64,000 nucleotides of DNA, taken from assembly GCA_964016985.1 (NCBI GenBank), contig OZ024834.1, positions 84,319,911 through 84,383,910 of the forward strand. Direction: 5' to 3'. Below, piece by piece: positions 11,995 to 23,337 of the stretch (position 1 is its first letter; every line of letters begins with the position of its first letter). The DNA is from Anodontia alba. Taxonomy: Eukaryota > Mollusca > Bivalvia > Lucinida > Lucinidae. The notes beneath the pieces were generated by a model, which saw only the letters and a list, made by a program, of their open reading frames with translations, ran no database searches and was not told where the DNA came from. The position numbers were made by a program, and so were the translations under genes.

Positions 11995-12112
11995 TAATTT
12001 TAATTAGTCTCTCGTTTTAGAAATGAAATGATTTTTCATGGTATCTCTGAATTAATGTTGACAACATTAATGCAGAGATACGATAAAAAATCATTTCATT
12101 TTATATCCAGTC
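11995..12112. mobile_element. MITE-L central hairpin
   Basis: AAATGAAATGATTTTTCATG pairs across a centre at ATGTTGACAACAT. The same hairpin is inside the complete MITE-L at 58526-58863. Confidence 0.65.
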
Positions 12113-12675
12113 CAAACGTATCTAAATGACACATACCAAACTGTGGCCTTTGTAAGCATTTGATAAAAGAGAATTAATATAGATTTAAATGCGGTCGAGA
12201 ATTAAAGTCCGATCCGACATTAACTGAGTTAAAGACGTGATTTATGCAATCAGTAATATTGGTTGGGACGTGGTTGATGAGCCGACGATCTCAGGAAGCG
12301 AGTCCACAATCGACATATTCGTGATATAACAACGCAAATATTTCATATCTGTTGAATATGCAGCCTCATCACCATCAAATGCGCATTTTTTCCTTTATTT
12401 CAAAATGAATAGACATTGTAGTACACAATGTAGTACGGCGACAGAAAGAAACGGTCTTTATAGGAAGTTCAACGCCAAAACACAATATATGGTACGAAAC
12501 TAACGAAGCTTAGTACGTTTTGTATAGACCCATTTCAACCGAAAACGTAACGTCAAAAATGGCAGATTGTTAACCTGCTGATGAACAAATGAAAAACCGC
12601 TAGCGGAAATATATTACTCGTACATCTATTTGTTTTTCCTGCTCATTCATTGTTGAACTACTAACGACCGCTTTG

Positions 12676-12990
12676 TTAAAGCACTTTTACAGCTAGCCAA
12701 CTTCACCCTAAGTATCGATGCTACTTTTAATACAGAAATACATAAAAATTCGGTTCTCGTAAAGGCTTCTAACTGAGTCAATGCATCAAAGCGAAAACAT
12801 AAAAATCAAATTAATCACAATGATAAACAAAGACGAGTACTCATGGCTAATTCTACTGTATGCCAGAGTAAATGAAAACCAATAAATGAACCACGGCGGG
12901 CCAAGCCAAAGACATATCGTCAAGCCCCAACCCACTGGTTAAAGTTTCACGAAGAGGCCGTCATTGAGTCTGAGGCCCGAACCGCCGTGT
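12676..12990 (-). mobile_element. R1 5' module copy
   Basis: Starts GCACTTTTACAGCTAGCC and follows the 8840-9155 copy closely, including ACCACGGCGGGCCAAGCC and GAGTCTGAGGCCCGAACC. Confidence 0.6.
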
Positions 12991-13189
12991 CGAATATAAT
13001 CACTGAAAATATTTTTATCCGTTAGCAGTTGATTCAAAGACAGATCTTGTTAGACACAAATTCAGAAATCTCCCACATTAACAAAAAATTACAAATGACG
13101 ATATCTCCAAATTGTTATAAGTAAATTGAAATAGGTATTCTTTGATAATATGGCATAAAACAAAGGCTTGAAGTAACAGCCCAATAAAC

Positions 13190-13295
13190 ATTCTGCTTGA
13201 ATCTATATCGGACCGCTATCGGCTCGACAGGATTCCTGTCGGGCCGATAGCGGTCCGATAAAGATTTAAGCAGAATGCTATCTGGGAGAATAATT
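13190..13295. mobile_element. Long-armed palindromic element
   Basis: ATTCTGCTTGAATC on the left and ATTTAAGCAGAAT on the right enclose TCGGACCGCTATCGG and its complement around GGATTCC. Total arms about 40 bp; single copy in this window. Confidence 0.55.
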
Positions 13296-13334
13296 AAAGT
13301 TACTCGGGAATGACCATTATCACGACTCGGGGCT

Positions 13335-13770
13335 CCGAAATAACACAATAAACGTAAAAAAATGCCTTTGGAAACAAAGAACACACTACAGATTAGAAAA
13401 TAGGAGTCTCGGCTTTATTGAGACTCTTCATAAGTAGTAATGAAGTTTGCAACACTGCTTACGTCCTCTAGCATATACATGAGCAGAACTCCATTTTCAA
13501 ATATATCACAATGGGCCCAATGATCCCAAAGGAAATGAAATATAATCTACACTGTGGTAAAGTACGGGGAGATGTTCTACGCCACCACACGGCACTAACA
13601 CCAGCTGCAGTGTAGTAAAATAAATGTCAAAAAAAACAGCCTTTGGAAACAAAAAAACACTACAGGTTAGAAAGTGTCTCGGCTTTATTGAAACTCTTCA
13701 TAAGCAGTAATGAAGTTTGTAACGCTACTTACGCCCTCTAGCGTATACATGAGCAGAGCTCCCTTTTCAA
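13335..13770 (-). repeat. Two adjacent copies of repeat T (antisense)
   Basis: 13335-13600 and 13622-13770 both read TGCCTTTGGAAACAAA or close to it, then CTCGGCTTTATTGA and ATGAGCAGA. A third copy in opposite orientation at 19080-19317 abuts an exon of the downstream gene. Confidence 0.7.
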
Positions 13771-14640
13771 CAAAACACCACAATTGTAATAACCAACAAG
13801 AACCACAACAAAGGAACGGCCTTGGAAATGTCAACTCGAATATTACTTTATCTAAACCACGTCCTTAATTTCGATGCAACTCCAAGTTACAAATGTGTGT
13901 TCTGTCTGCGTTGGATCCTATATCTCATCCGTAAACAGCAAAGTAAAACACGTATGATCACTAACACTACGAAGAAATGCCGATGTGAAGCCTGAGTAAA
14001 ACAAAATCAAAATGTAGAAGATAACTCAAGTAAGACTACAAATGAACCAACCACAGACGGCGGTAGTCAGGCGCCAACCTTTTAAAACAGATTGAGGTAA
14101 GAGCCGCCATTCAGTCTCAGGCCTAGTTCTCCGTCATGCGAGTTAAGAGGGAGGCCATAATTGGGTAAGAAACCATGCATGCAGTTTGTCGCATAACATT
14201 CATGTTTAAATTTATGTTTTGTAATGAATTACATAATTATTCCGGATATTCAGTATAATCGACAATCCATCTGAACTTATAGACTAAATAGCCATTAAAT
14301 TTGGGCTGCGATAGACATTCCTACAGAAGTTAAAGACAACATTCAACTTGTAAAAATCAGTTTCGAATTACGGTGATAAAATTTAAACAATATTTTACAA
14401 TGTGTTATTGATACCGATAATTTTGTGTTAGAAATGTAGCAGACACAAGGGTATTCCTATCATTAAATTCACGGACTTCACTAGATCCTCAGTAAAACGT
14501 CTGTTTGTGGGACGTAATTAAAACGAACCTCTAGCACCGTGTGAAGAGATTTTTTTTTGCCGAAATTCATTTATGATCTAGATAGTACTAAAGGACTAGG
14601 ACGTCAACCCTTTATGCCTTGCGTCCCATAAAAGGGACAT

Positions 14641-14712
14641 TGGCAAACAGTGTGGACTCAGATCAGATGCCCCAGAACGCGGCGTCAGATCAGGGTCTAC
14701 AGTGTTTGCAAT
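14641..14712. mobile_element. MITE-F hairpin
   Basis: GGCAAACAGTGTGGACTCAG pairs with its complement. It is preceded by TGCCTTGCGTCCCATAAA, part of the outer arm of this family. Confidence 0.75.
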
Positions 14713-15853
14713 ATTTACACGAATTTCTATAAAACAGGGTAACATTTAAAACTAACCAAACACTCCTTTTTGTGAAATGAAAATGGGCGAAGAGTTAATC
14801 ATGTAGAAGAGTCCACTTGGCAAAAATGGGTAAAATAGCACCTACACTATGCCGAGGTAGGAAGCATTTTTTAACAGTTAACGGTCTCTACAGCGACTCA
14901 TAGCAATCTGAAAAGGACATCTTTTAGAAATTCATAACAAAATGAAAGACACGTTTTAAAACGACTCACTCTGATTGTAAAAAAGACAATGAAAATAATA
15001 AATAAATAAAATATAAATAAAAATCCCTCCTTACAACACTTTGAGCGGAATTTCGGTTCCAGTTTTAAAACGAGCGAAGCAGTTGTTTGCTTATCTTTCT
15101 CTGAATGCGATTATTATTTTTATCGTAAATGTGTATATCGTTAAAGGAATATAATTCACGTTTCTTGTTATTGCGAGGTTTAAAATAAAAGCGTAAGTGA
15201 ATAAAACATTTTGATTCGAAATTTATTGAACTTAAAGATGACAAAGCACAGAGAAAATCGGATTGATTGTTTTTAATTTGGATACTTAACGTAGCATATG
15301 TATTCTATTGAGTGGGCCCTCCCATGATAAAGTGCTCTCATAAATGTTTACTTTCACATTCAAACATTTCATCGTCAGAGACAGAAAGAATGGTTAATTC
15401 AAACTGATTCATATTTTACTTTGAAAGGATATTCAACCTTTCAACTTCAGTTGAATGTTACTTTTATTAACTGTCCCTTTTGAGAACATACAAGTTACTT
15501 CAAAACCATTCTGGTTTGCTCCATAGTAACAAGTAAAATAAAATCTGTCTAAAACACAGCTGCCGATAGAGAAACATTAGTTTCATTGTTTCTTTTTTTC
15601 CTTTGCTTTTATATGGTTTGTGAAAGGACGATAAATTTTGAAAACCTTCAAAGCAAACTACAGTAGCCGTTCCAACTAAATAGCAAAGGGCATTCAATAT
15701 AAACATAACAATCATTTGGCTAAGATATGATTATAATAATATAGAATCAAATTTAAATCAGTTCATCATTTTTTAATATATCAGCACATTTAGCCAGCTA
15801 TCGTCCTAAGAGAAAACTAATACTAATTTTCTGCAGTTTCGGTTACGATTAAA

Positions 15854-15923
15854 ATGGCATTCGTTTTAAGTTTCTTAACTTGGAGTTTTTCTCTCGAATT
15901 TTGGATAGTCTGTGCATGCAATT
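15854..15923 (+). CDS. Signal-peptide exon of putative membrane glycoprotein
   Basis: The ATG has A at -3 (aaaATGg). It reads MAFVLSFLTWSFSLEFWIVC then ACN, a hydrophobic core followed by small residues. Donor gtaagt at 15924, phase 1. Confidence 0.6.
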
Positions 15924-18900
15924 GTAAGTAATACACAGTTGCTAAAGTTTTGCATCCTTATTGTTTCTGTTTTTTTGTTGTTGTTTTTTTTTTAATTCTC
16001 TACCATTACTTATTACTTTAGATTGCTGCGACTGTTGTTAGGTATTTGTATTGCTAACACTGATAAGAGTGCGTAAAGCTGAGTCTTCTATTTTCCTCAT
16101 TGTATCTATGAACACGAGCTCATTAAGAGACTGAGTAACCTTCTACTATATGTTCTTTCTTTTCAAGGATTAATATTGTCGTAATTTAAAACATTCAATA
16201 ATGAACACATACACATAATTTACTTGTATAACTCACTGACCGTTTTAAGGCGGTTAATTGTCCCGGTGTTAGTCTTACTCTTTGTTGCTTTGTGGTTTAT
16301 TCTACGAGACGATTTCTTTAGTTTTGTCTAGTGTTATTTTGTTCTTGTGTTTTTCAGTCCTTTGAGCATTTGGATTACCTCGCTAGGGGAAGAGAGAGCT
16401 AATCTTAGTGTTTTTTTTTTTGTTTTTTTTCGTACGTTTGTTCGATTTGCGCTTGTTTGGTTTTGTCTGTTTCCTCTTCGTCTTGGTGTCTGGGATGGGT
16501 TGCGGCTTGACTGAGTTGGGAGCCTTTATGCGAATCGATTTTTTATGTATTTATGTATTAAGAGTAGCATCGGGACCCAGGGTGAAGTTGGCTGGCTGTG
16601 AAAGTGCTTTAAACCCCCCGGTGGTTTGCTCTTTCGACCGTTCTAAGGATGTGGTCCCGGTGTTGGTCTTACTCCTTGTTGCTTTGTGGTTTATTCTACG
16701 AGGCGATTTGTTGTATGTCTTTCCGTGTGTCATTTTGTTCTTGTGATTTCAGTCCTTTTGGTATTGCGATTACCTCGCTTGTGGGGGTGGGCGGGGGGGG
16801 GGGGGGGTGAGGGGGAGGCCTGGTCTTGGTGCTTTTTGTGCGTTTGTTTGGTTTGTGCTTGTTTGGATTTGTCGGTTTCCTCTTCCTCTTGGGGTCTGGG
16901 AAGGGCTGCGGTTTGTGATTGTGGCACTCCCTGGACTTTTCTCTTACCTTTTTTGTGATTGTGGCACTCCCTGGACTTTTCTCTTACCCTTTTTTTTAAT
17001 CTTGTAGCTTTTCGTACGTTTGTACGATTTGCGCTTGTTTCGTTTTGTGTTTGTTTCCTCTTCCTCTTGGTGTCTGGGAAGGGCTGCGGCTTGTGATTGT
17101 GGCACTCCCTGGACTTTTCTCTTACCTTTTTTTCACATCATTAATATTACTAAACATCCAAATGCTGCTTAGACTAAATGGTACAATATGCTTGCTTTGA
17201 CAAACAGAATAACCAAAAGTAAGTGATGTATGATTTCTGTTTAGCTTTGAAAGCCTTTTGCGGTTATATTTTCAGATTCCATTCTAGGCCTTGAAGATAA
17301 TATTACGCTTCAAACAAGCAGCTGGATTTATGACTTAAACGTTTCTATTACTCGTCACGAAAATGGCACATATAATATTGTACAAGATAAACATATCTTT
17401 CTCAAAGAAGCGTCCCAGAATTTTATTATAGACAATGGTAAGTCATTTAAAAGTTTTGCTCTGTTATTGTATGTACTCTTTGTGTCTCCTCACTTTCCAG
17501 GATTAAGATAAATGTTTTACTAGACTTGTCTATTAAAGCGACAAATGTCAAGTGATAAAATTGTTATGTATAAAAAAAAAGGTAAAAGAAAAGTCCAAAG
17601 AGTGCCACAATCACAAACAAAGGTAAAAGAAAAGTCCAGGGAGTGCCGCAGCACTTCCCAAACACCGAGAGGAAGCGAAAACAGACAAAACCAAACAAGC
17701 GCAAATCGAACAAACATACGAAAAGCATTAAGATTAGCTCTCTCTTCCCCAAACGAGGTAATCGCAATGCTAAAAGGACTGAAAAACAAAAGAAAAAAAT
17801 AACACCAGGCAAGACTTAAAACAAATCGCCTCGTAGAATAAACCACGAAGCAACAAAGCGCAAGACAAACACCGGGACCACCGCCTTAGAACTGTCAGTA
17901 GAATAAACCACCGGGGGCTTTAAAGCACTTTTACAGCTATGTGCAGCAAATTGCTGCATGTTGTACATATGTCGGAACTGTCCTCCAAAGGAACCAAATC
18001 TGTAAAGTAGGTTACAGTATTATGTTCTCAAGAAATCATTAGCGGCTTACACAACAGTTTTCTTCCCTTTGATTGTATCAATTCCTGAGCTCACTTATTT
18101 ACTTTTTTAACAACTGCTTAAACAACTAGTACTCCAAAAATATCAACGCTTAAAAAGTGTTACACAAGTGCGATGAGTATGAAATTGAAACGAGTTTATA
18201 ACAGAACACAGTTTTGACATCACGCTGGACAACAAACTAAAGCATACCAAACGTAAAACTGTCATAAACAAAATCAGATGCTATTTAGCGGATACTCGAA
18301 ATAATGGGTAATATACTAAAGTTTTTGCTCGAGTATGGTAAAAGCGCGCGCGCTGATGCATGTATCAAAGGGAATACGGAGATACCCAAGAACGGCCACA
18401 ATAACGCAACACAGATCTCCCAAGACACTGCTTGAGGTTTGAATGATAAAATGACAAAAATGATATATGATCAAAGTCAGACCGCTCAAACACAAGAAGA
18501 CTAATATAGATGGTGGTCCCGCTACTTTAAGTGCGTCCTTCTTTCCCTTTGGTGTTTTGGAACGGAAGGTGTTATCGATTGTATCGATTCCTGATCATTA
18601 TCTTCCTTTCTATTTGTGTATTTTACTTAATCAAGATTTGATCATTTTATTTTATGCTTAAAGTATTTTATCTGTTAACAGATTTTTTGAAGACAAAGCA
18701 ATGCCTGACTGCTGGAATCACTGAGGAACTCGAAGTCGCCATTGAAGGAGAAGACACGTGTAATCCAGAATATGTGACGATATCGGTTGAGCCTACGGTA
18801 AGTGTAATTAAACTAGAAGTGCGTATACCACGCTATAGTGCTTCAGCGGACTATTTACAACAAGTTAAATCTGTATGGACGGACTACCGGACAGGGCAAA

Positions 18901-21551
18901 GTACAAATAGCCCTCATCCATTACCTATCTTCTAGACGGGGAAGTGTTATGATTTATTTTATGCTTATGTGTAAGCAATTAGTTTGTAAAACTTTTATTC
19001 TTTTGTTGTTCGTCCTTTGTGGCTGCAAAATAATGATAACGATTGACAAAACAACACGAATTGTTTGCTAGTTTAGTAGAACGTCTCCCCGTACTTTACC
19101 ATAGTGCAGATTATATTTCATTTCCTTTGGGATCATTAGGCTCATTATGGAATCTTTGAATATGGAGTTCTGCTCATGTATACGCTAGAGGGGGTAAGCA
19201 GTGTTGCAAACTTCATTTTTGCTTATGAAGAGTCTCAATAACACCGAGACTTCCATTTTCTTATCTGTAGTGTGTTCTTTATTTCTAAAGGCAATCATTT
19301 TGACGTTTATTTTATTTCAGATTCCCATAATCAAGCAGTACCCTGACTCAGTTCATGTCGGCGTGGATACATGTACCTCTGACCATAAAGTGAATGTAAC
19401 AAGCTTTTCTTTTGAAAACCGAGGAATATGTATCCAGTTCAATTGCTCGATAGAGTGCAACAAATGTCAGAGCGAGACCTTCTGGTCTGTTGATGTTAGT
19501 AAGTATCGTTTATTCCTCTTATGTTTGACTGTGTGTGCGTGTGTAAAATCCGCTGGAAATAAATCGTTTGAGAACTAATGTTATACGCACATATATAAAA
19601 TGTCTGTTTGTACATTAAAGATGCACAAAATATTACTGGAAAACAACATACACTTTCAAAACTATCTGAAAAACACTTTCAAATCTATCTGAAAAATACA
19701 TCTTCACGCATGTTTTTCCATGACGTGTCGGTCGTGTATGTTGTGGTAAGTCTAAATGGTTCCCTTAGCATTTATAGCTTTGTTTTGTTTTGCGCGTGAC
19801 TGAATGCCTTTATCGCGGGCCTTCATGTGCCCATTCTGGCTTCGTTTACGGTTGTAATGAATTTTATGAGTTTCCAAGGGTCCATCATATATTTCGTTGT
19901 TTTTATGCAATGCCATGAGTATCTTTAATCTGATTGAATTCAAAAGAAACAATGACTGTTATACGCAAGTTCAGTTCAACATTCAAAAACAGTTTTAAAG
20001 CGTCGCCTATCGCGATATGATTTACGACCCTTGATAAATATTAAAATTAAAAATAGATTCCATTCTTTCTATAGCTTAAGTGTTGTCAGTTCTTCTTTGC
20101 TTATGCGTCGGTGGTTTCATATGTGACATACGTTGTATTTGTTTTATCCTTTATTTGTTCCACCTTCTGTTGTTGCCTCGGGAAGGTCGTGCTTCGTGAT
20201 TGCGGCATTTCCTGGGTATCTTCACTTATATTTATGCAATACAGATATCCCTTCAGGTCAGCAAATGTTTTTAATGTGTTTTATCAACTTCTAAGGCGTT
20301 CTAAGGCGGTGGCCCCGGTGTTAGTCTTACTCTTTGTTGCGTTGTGGTTTATTCTACGAGGCTATTTGTTTTATGTCTTGCCTTGTGTTATTTTGTTCTT
20401 GTGTCTTTCAGTCCTTTTAGCACTGTGATTACCTCGCTTGGGGAAGAGAGAGCTAACCTTAGTGCTTTTCGTACGTTTGTCGATTTGCGCTTGTTTGGTT
20501 TTGTCTGTATCCTCTTCCTCTTGGTGTCTGGGAAGGGCTGCGGTTTGTGATTGTGGCATTCCCTGGACTTTTCTCTTACCTTTTTTCTAAATGAGTGTCT
20601 TCTAAGCAAGGAATGAATTTGCTCCCAAAGGAAGCAAAATCTTTCAGTATTGAGTAGACCTGTTTTCACGAGTAGATTGGTATGTAGGAACGCAAACAGA
20701 AAGTAACAACCGTTGCCTCTATTGTTACAAATACCGGCTAAATCTACAGTCACCTTAAGAGCCATGTTCCGATGCCTGGCCTTAAATAATACATGCATGC
20801 AACCCATACAGGCTACCAGAGTATATATCTGTAACTTGAACTTAAGTGTTAAGGCTCGCTCGGAACAGTGAACGTCTCTAGGTTTGATCAAAACATATAA
20901 TCTGAACTGAGGTCCGCACATTTTTTTGTCTGATTAACATTTGTCATTCGTATAATTAAGCTGTAAAAGCAGCATGTTGTAATTGTGTTTCCTATTATCC
21001 TTTCAGTTCATTCGAAATCACCACTGGCGATACCAGACAAGCTTATATATACCTCTTCAAACCATATTAATTTAGATTTTACATACAATCTTCGAGTAAC
21101 TTGTGCTGACAGCAGGGCGGATATGTTTTGGCCTGACCACGTTGCTGTTTTCCAGTTTTATCTAACATTTGAAAGAAATGATACATGTACAACAACGATA
21201 TCAACAAATCCGACATCCACACAGCTGATAACTACTTCAGCTACAGCTCTGAATACAGCAACACTGACCCGTCGGACTATAACGACAACTGATAACTTCT
21301 CAGCACATTCCGGGCCTCCAACAACTTGGCTGCGAACTGCTACACAGATGACATCAGCCGTGACAGTGTCTATGCAAACTACTGGTTCATTCTCAAATGT
21401 TAACATCATTCATGATGAATTTTTAGACAAACCAGTTAATGTTGCTGTTGTTTCGGCAGTCGGAGGTGTGGTACTACTAGGTGTGATAGTTGGTCTTCTT
21501 TATGTATGGTGCTCTGGCTGCTCCAAAGTCACACCAGTAGGATCCAGGTGA
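15854..21551 (+). CDS. Putative type I membrane glycoprotein with Thr/Ser-rich stalk (family not recognised)
   Basis: Six exons: 15854-15923, 17276-17437, 18682-18797, 19321-19498, 19621-19745, 21007-21551, all with strong AG/GTAAGT junctions. Exon 1 is a signal peptide (MAFVLSFLTWSFSLEFWIVC). Exons 2-5 are extracellular, with N-glycosylation sites (NIT, NVS, NGT, NVT, NCS, NIT, NTS) and Cys pairs. Exon 6 has a Thr-rich mucin-like stalk, a membrane helix (VAVVSAVGGVVLLGVIVGLL) and a short CSGCSK tail. Exons 1-5 join in frame. Exon 5 ends in phase 0, but the open frame of exon 6 needs phase 1, so a phase 0-to-1 exon is missing or unrecognised between them. The AGGTGA at the end of exon 6 is either the stop or a GTGAGA donor. 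Likely a cell-surface receptor or adhesion protein (inference). Confidence 0.6.
16231..17135 (+). mobile_element. Three R1 copies in intron 1 of the membrane-protein gene
   Basis: Copies at 16231-16500, about 16500-16996 and 16997-17135, all sense, with successively shorter 5' ends. The middle one begins with the 5' module AGTTGGGAGCCTTTATGCG and ends with two tandem 3' units. All carry the TCTTACCTTTTT end. Confidence 0.6.
16782..16818 (+). repeat. G-rich run inside R1
   Basis: GTGGGGGTGGGCGGG followed by a long G tract and GTGAGGGGGAGG. Other R1 copies read TGGGGAAGAGAG here, so the run is an expansion private to this copy. It satisfies the G-quadruplex pattern. Confidence 0.8.
17276..17437 (+). 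CDS. Extracellular exon 2 of putative membrane glycoprotein
   Basis: Acceptor ttttcag, donor gtaagt, phase 1 to 1. It reads SILGLEDNITLQTSSWIYDL and on to FIIDN, with three N-x-S/T sites and no Cys. Confidence 0.6.
17572..17936 (-). mobile_element. R1 copy, antisense, in intron 2
   Basis: Begins with two tandem reverse-complemented 3' units (GGTAAAAGAAAAGTCC twice, 45 bp apart) and extends to GGGGGCTTTAAAGCACTTTT. Confidence 0.65.
18682..18797 (+). CDS. Extracellular exon 3
   Basis: Acceptor gttaacag, donor gtaagt, phase 1 to 0. It reads FLKTKQCLTAGITEELEVAI then EGEDTCNPEYVTISVEPT. The two Cys could form a disulfide (inference). Confidence 0.6.
19080..19317 (+). repeat. Repeat T copy abutting exon 4
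   Basis: ACGTCTCCCCGTACTTTACC through GAGACTTCC to TTTTGACGTTTATTTTA, the reverse complement of the copies at 13335-13770. It ends 3 nt before the tttcag acceptor of exon 4. Confidence 0.7.
19321..19498 (+). CDS. Extracellular exon 4
   Basis: Acceptor ttatttcag, donor gtaagt, phase 0 to 1. Five Cys lie in the stretch DTCTSD...GICIQFNCSIECNKC, plus NVT and NCS sites. It looks like the second half of a module whose first half is exon 3. Confidence 0.65.
19621..19745 (+). CDS. Extracellular exon 5
   Basis: Acceptor attaaag (weak pyrimidine tract), donor gtaagt, phase 1 to 0. It reads AQNITGKQHTLSKLSEKHFQ and on to VSVVYVV. Its phases equal those of exon 3, which suggests the first half of a second module. 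Confidence 0.55.
20085..20587 (+). mobile_element. R1-variant and R1 copy in intron 5
   Basis: 20085-20232 matches the variant at 8106. 20290-20587 is R1 from TTCTAAGGCGGTGGCCCC to CTTTTCTCTTACC. This is where the missing exon of the membrane-protein gene would be expected. Confidence 0.6.
21007..21551 (+). CDS. Stalk and transmembrane exon
   Basis: The strong acceptor tatcctttcag fixes the start. The open frame reads VHSKSPLAIPDKLIYTSSNH onward. From about 21180 it is rich in Thr (TTTISTNPTSTQLITTSATA), suited to O-glycans. The helix is coded at about 21441-21509, followed by W-C-S-G-C. The upstream ATG at 20985 lies before the acceptor and is not the start. Confidence 0.65.
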
Positions 21552-21654
21552 GATACACAGTTCGCTTGATGTAATAACTCAAAATATTCCGACTAGATAT
21601 TGCCAAAACAAGCATTATCATTAATACTGAATTACTGCAGGACGAGTGTTCTAT

Positions 21655-21758
21655 TTCTGCTTGTTTGGTTTTGTCGGTTTCCTCTTCCTCTTGGTGTCTG
21701 GAAAGGGCTGCGGTTTGTGATTGTGGCACTCCCTGGACTTTTTTCTTACCTTTTTTTC
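21655..21758 (+). mobile_element. Strongly 5'-truncated R1 copy
   Basis: About 100 bp: only TGCTTGTTTGGTTTTGTCGG through GGACTTTTTTCTTACC. It shows the fixed 3' end and variable 5' end of R1. Confidence 0.6.
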
Positions 21759-21946
21759 GAACACTAAAGGTAAAAACGGAAATTTATTTTGTCTCGTATT
21801 GTATCTAAACAGTTCTGGCTGAACGGAGACGAGGCTACGCTAGGGTTTGGATCTACGCAATTTGCGCATGCAAACAGTTTTGGGTATCTATGGAGCATGG
21901 GTAGCGTTGGAAGATATCCGGGAACAACCATAGTCATAGAACATAA

Positions 21947-22267
21947 TACAGTCGACTCTCTTTATCTCGAATTCCAAGGGACTCTCTGAAATACTTCTCG
22001 AGATATCCGTACTTCGACATATCAGATTTGCAGAATTGAGAAAAAAACTAATTCGATTAACCACATTTAACAAATATATTGTGTAATTGGACTCTTGAAG
22101 CTAGAGATTTATTGAAAATATTGTGGAAAAGTGAGAAATTGCTCCTCTTTTCCACAATATTTTTTACATGTTGTTAAATTTTCGTGTGTAGGCAGGGACC
22201 AGATTTTCACTTCGGGATAAGCGGTTATTCGAGATAAGCGAGTTCGAGATAGCGAGAGTCAACTGTA
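21947..22267. mobile_element. MITE-D copy, TA-flanked
   Basis: TACAGTCGACTCTC on the left and GATAGCGAGAGTCAACTGTA on the right. The arms are in the opposite order to the copies at 6729 and 25169. Confidence 0.8.
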
Positions 22268-22740
22268 AGTTCCTAATGATACTAAGGTGTTGGCAATGCC
22301 TACCAGATATGATGGACAGCGTCTGATCTGAGACTTCATTGTTTGCCAATGCCACTTTTATGGGAAGCAAGGCATAAATGGGTTAATTTACGTAAAATAG
22401 GAACTGTATGTACAATTAAAATAAATAAGCCTTTCTGTATTTGTTTTTGACATTGTTCTACTAAAACCTTATGTCCAAGTAATTGAATTCTGTTACTGTT
22501 CACGTATGACATCATCAACTTTAGGCTAACATGGTCTTATTCAAAATAAACAAAATGGCTTTCAATAGGGCTGTTACCGTTGAAATACGAGCGTACCATC
22601 CAAAACACAGTTTGACGATCTTGAACGTAGTGTTACATATGTTATGGAGAACAGTATAACCTTTGCACCAGACGAAATGCACCAGACGAAAACGGTAAAT
22701 TAGACTATAGCAAATATAAAAGACAGTTCCACACAAGGGC

Positions 22741-23262
22741 AGATTCAGAGAGGGGGTGGGGGGGGGGTGTTGGTCGAACCCCCCTTTGACTTAAAATTTC
22801 ATTTTCATGAGAAATTTTGGATAAATTTGGAATACCGTACTTACTCTAAATAATCCCACCCTTGCTCTATAACATAGTTAAACCTGTGCTAAGCAAGCAC
22901 CTATGGGAAAGGCAAAAATTGGTTGCTTAAAACAGGTGCTTGCTTAATACAGGTAGATTTCAACTTCGTTGCCTTAAATATGGGATCTGAAATACTGGTC
23001 TATAAAGACAGGTGACTGCTTAATGCAGGTGGCCTTTAGGACAAGTTTGACTGTACTTCTCTTCAACGTCCATTTTACTGCCTGTAAGTGTGTAAAATGA
23101 CTGAACGAGTGGCAAACAGTGTAGACTCTGATCAGACGCCGTGTTCTGTGGCGTCTGATCTGGGTCTACACTGTTTGCTAAGCTTTCTCTGTCCGAATAC
23201 ATAAAGTACGGTAATTTTATCAAAAAGAATCCCCTCAGAAATCATCTTGGATCCGCCCTGGC
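22741..23262. mobile_element. Composite element enclosing MITE-K and MITE-F
   Basis: The outer ends GCAGATTCAGAGAGGGGG and CATCTTGGATCCGCCCTG are recognisable again at 32299-32660. Inside are MITE-K (about 22881-23053, ending AAGACAAGTTTGACTGTA-like) and a MITE-F hairpin (23111-23180). G8 and C6 tracts lie near the left end. Confidence 0.55.
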
Positions 23263-23306
23263 GATAAGTGAAAAGAATAAAAAAAGTACTTTGCTTTGTA
23301 TTACAG

Positions 23307-23337
23307 TGGACATCAAGAGAGGGAGAGTAAAGCTTAA
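23307..23337 (+). CDS. Possible terminal exon of the membrane-glycoprotein gene
   Basis: If exon 6 splices at AG|GTGAGA (phase 2), the acceptor tttgtattacag here keeps the frame and adds GHQERESKA, then TAA. The other frames are also open for up to 48 codons. No transcript evidence, so only a candidate. Confidence 0.2.

Larger units (their letters stand above)
9528..15853 (+). other. Gene-free stretch between dehydrogenase and membrane-protein gene
   Basis: No exon found on either strand. It holds MITE-F hairpins (9960-10033, 14641-14712), a 38-bp tandem array (10315-10427), MITE-A (11388-11663), three strong palindromes (11673-11739, 11995-12112, 13190-13295), an R1 5' module (12676-12990; a decayed relative near 14045-14160) and an inverted duplicate of a repeat found again at 19080. 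14720-15850 is AT-rich with nothing recognised. Confidence 0.6.

Noticed and set aside
20388..20921. 177-codon open frame on the minus strand
   Set aside because: Its C-terminal part is antisense R1 and the rest is AT-rich intron of the opposite-strand gene. No family resemblance.
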